Position numbers and translations under genes: made by a program. The notes below the pieces were generated by a model, which searched no databases, was not told where the DNA came from, and was given only the letters and a program-made list of their open reading frames with translations. From an uncultured Bacilli bacterium (lineage in GTDB: Bacteria > Bacillota_I > Bacilli_A > RF39 > UBA660), in contig CANPXQ010000057.1 of NCBI GenBank assembly GCA_947586295.1, forward strand, positions 1 through 6,229: a stretch of 6,229 nucleotides of DNA. The letters run 5' to 3'. Of this stretch, positions 6,126-6,229 are shown in pieces. Position 1 is the first letter of the stretch, and the number at the start of each line of letters is the position of its first letter.

Positions 6126-6147
6126 ACTAGAGCATTCTAGTTTTTTT
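6118..6147 (+). terminator. Terminator after antitoxin array 2
   Basis: ACTAGA (6126-6131) pairs with TCTAGT (6136-6141) around GCAT. The stem can extend through the A-rich AAAAAGAG on the left and the T-run 6141-6147 on the right. It corresponds in position to the array 1 terminator, with a different stem sequence and a longer T-run. Confidence 0.8.
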
Positions 6148-6167
6148 AATTAGGTGAAGTAAAGTAA

Positions 6168-6209
6168 ATGTTGGAAAAAATAAGAGAAAAATACAAGTTA
6201 TATAATTAA
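6168..6209 (+). pseudogene. 13-codon frame at the expected position of a second toxin; possible toxin remnant
   Basis: An ATG stands 10 nt after a good Shine-Dalgarno (AGGTGA, 6152-6157), exactly where a second toxN would begin, but the frame reads MLEKIREKYKLYN and stops. The tail EKYKLYN resembles EKCAEYN at residues 161-167 near the C-terminus of the intact ToxN, which would fit an internal deletion that left the start signals and the last codons. The match is four identities over seven residues, so chance cannot be excluded. The stop lies in the loop of the following terminator. Confidence 0.3.
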
Positions 6210-6229
6210 ATTTGTATTTTTTTTTTTTT
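6187..6229 (+). terminator. Final terminator of the toxin-antitoxin region
   Basis: AAAAATACAAGTT (6187-6199) can pair with AATTTGTATTTTT (6209-6221, one G-U), and the sequence ends in 13 consecutive T (6217-6229). The stem is AT-rich and overlaps the 13-codon frame. It is the first terminator after toxN other than the one belonging to array 2. The T-run reaches the window edge, so its true length is unknown. Confidence 0.65.

Larger units (their letters stand above)
6026..6147 (+). ncRNA. Second, diverged type III antitoxin RNA without an intact toxin gene
   Basis: It has the same order of elements as the first antitoxin: hairpin, A-run-bounded repeats, terminator, then a Shine-Dalgarno. 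In unit 2 the same pseudoknot can form: GG 6090-6091 with CC 6101-6102, and CCCA 6096-6099 with UGGG 6109-6112, with a GUUAAA loop. CCCA/UGGG replaces the CCCG/UGGG of array 1, so pairing is kept while sequence changed. Unit 1 has AAAATGG where unit 2 has AAATGGG, which removes a pair from stem 2. Whether it is transcribed, and whether ToxN recognises it, cannot be told from sequence. Confidence 0.7.

Noticed and set aside
1..6229. Mycoplasma-type genetic code (TGA as Trp), suggested by the low GC content
   Set aside because: Tryptophans in conserved motifs are encoded by TGG and no gene contains or needs an in-frame TGA.

Overview
The window is a stretch of very AT-rich DNA with standard-code reading frames: all Trp residues are TGG, genes stop at TAA, and Shine-Dalgarno sites are purine-rich. 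A BspA-type repeat protein, a Gram-positive-style DNA polymerase I and long A/T-rich genes suggest an uncultivated low-GC Bacillota, for example a gut RF39/Erysipelotrichia-like lineage. This lineage call is inference; no rRNA or other phylogenetic marker apart from polA is present. The left edge falls inside a gene and the right edge falls in a 13-T run, so the window may be a whole short contig broken at difficult sequence.

Layout, all on the plus strand: (1) the 3' part of a secreted BspA-family (DUF285) leucine-rich-repeat surface protein, 2-2257, ending in a strong terminator. (2) A two-gene unit, 2351-5236, of a small RNHCP zinc-ribbon protein and DNA polymerase I, with 3 nt between the genes. 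(3) A type III (protein-RNA) toxin-antitoxin locus, 5261-6004. It has a promoter, a 5' hairpin, three 36-nt tandem repeats encoding a ToxI-like antitoxin RNA, a leaky terminator and a 173-aa ToxN/AbiQ-family endoribonuclease. (4) Directly downstream, 6014-6229, a second and diverged copy of the same architecture: hairpin, two antitoxin repeats (36 and 35 nt), terminator and Shine-Dalgarno. Where a second toxin gene should follow there is only a 13-codon frame and a final terminator.

In the type III locus, the long repeat RNA would be transcribed in excess, cut by ToxN within the A-runs into about 36-nt pseudoknots, and these would trap the toxin in an inactive RNA-protein assembly. The terminator between array and toxin sets the RNA:protein ratio. 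Such loci act in phage defence (abortive infection) and plasmid or chromosomal maintenance.

The most interesting point is the tandem, apparently toxin-less second antitoxin array. Comparing the two arrays supports one shared pseudoknot fold and a shared 5'-terminal hairpin. The second array could be the relic of a decayed second locus, or an orphan antitoxin active against the adjacent or a foreign ToxN.
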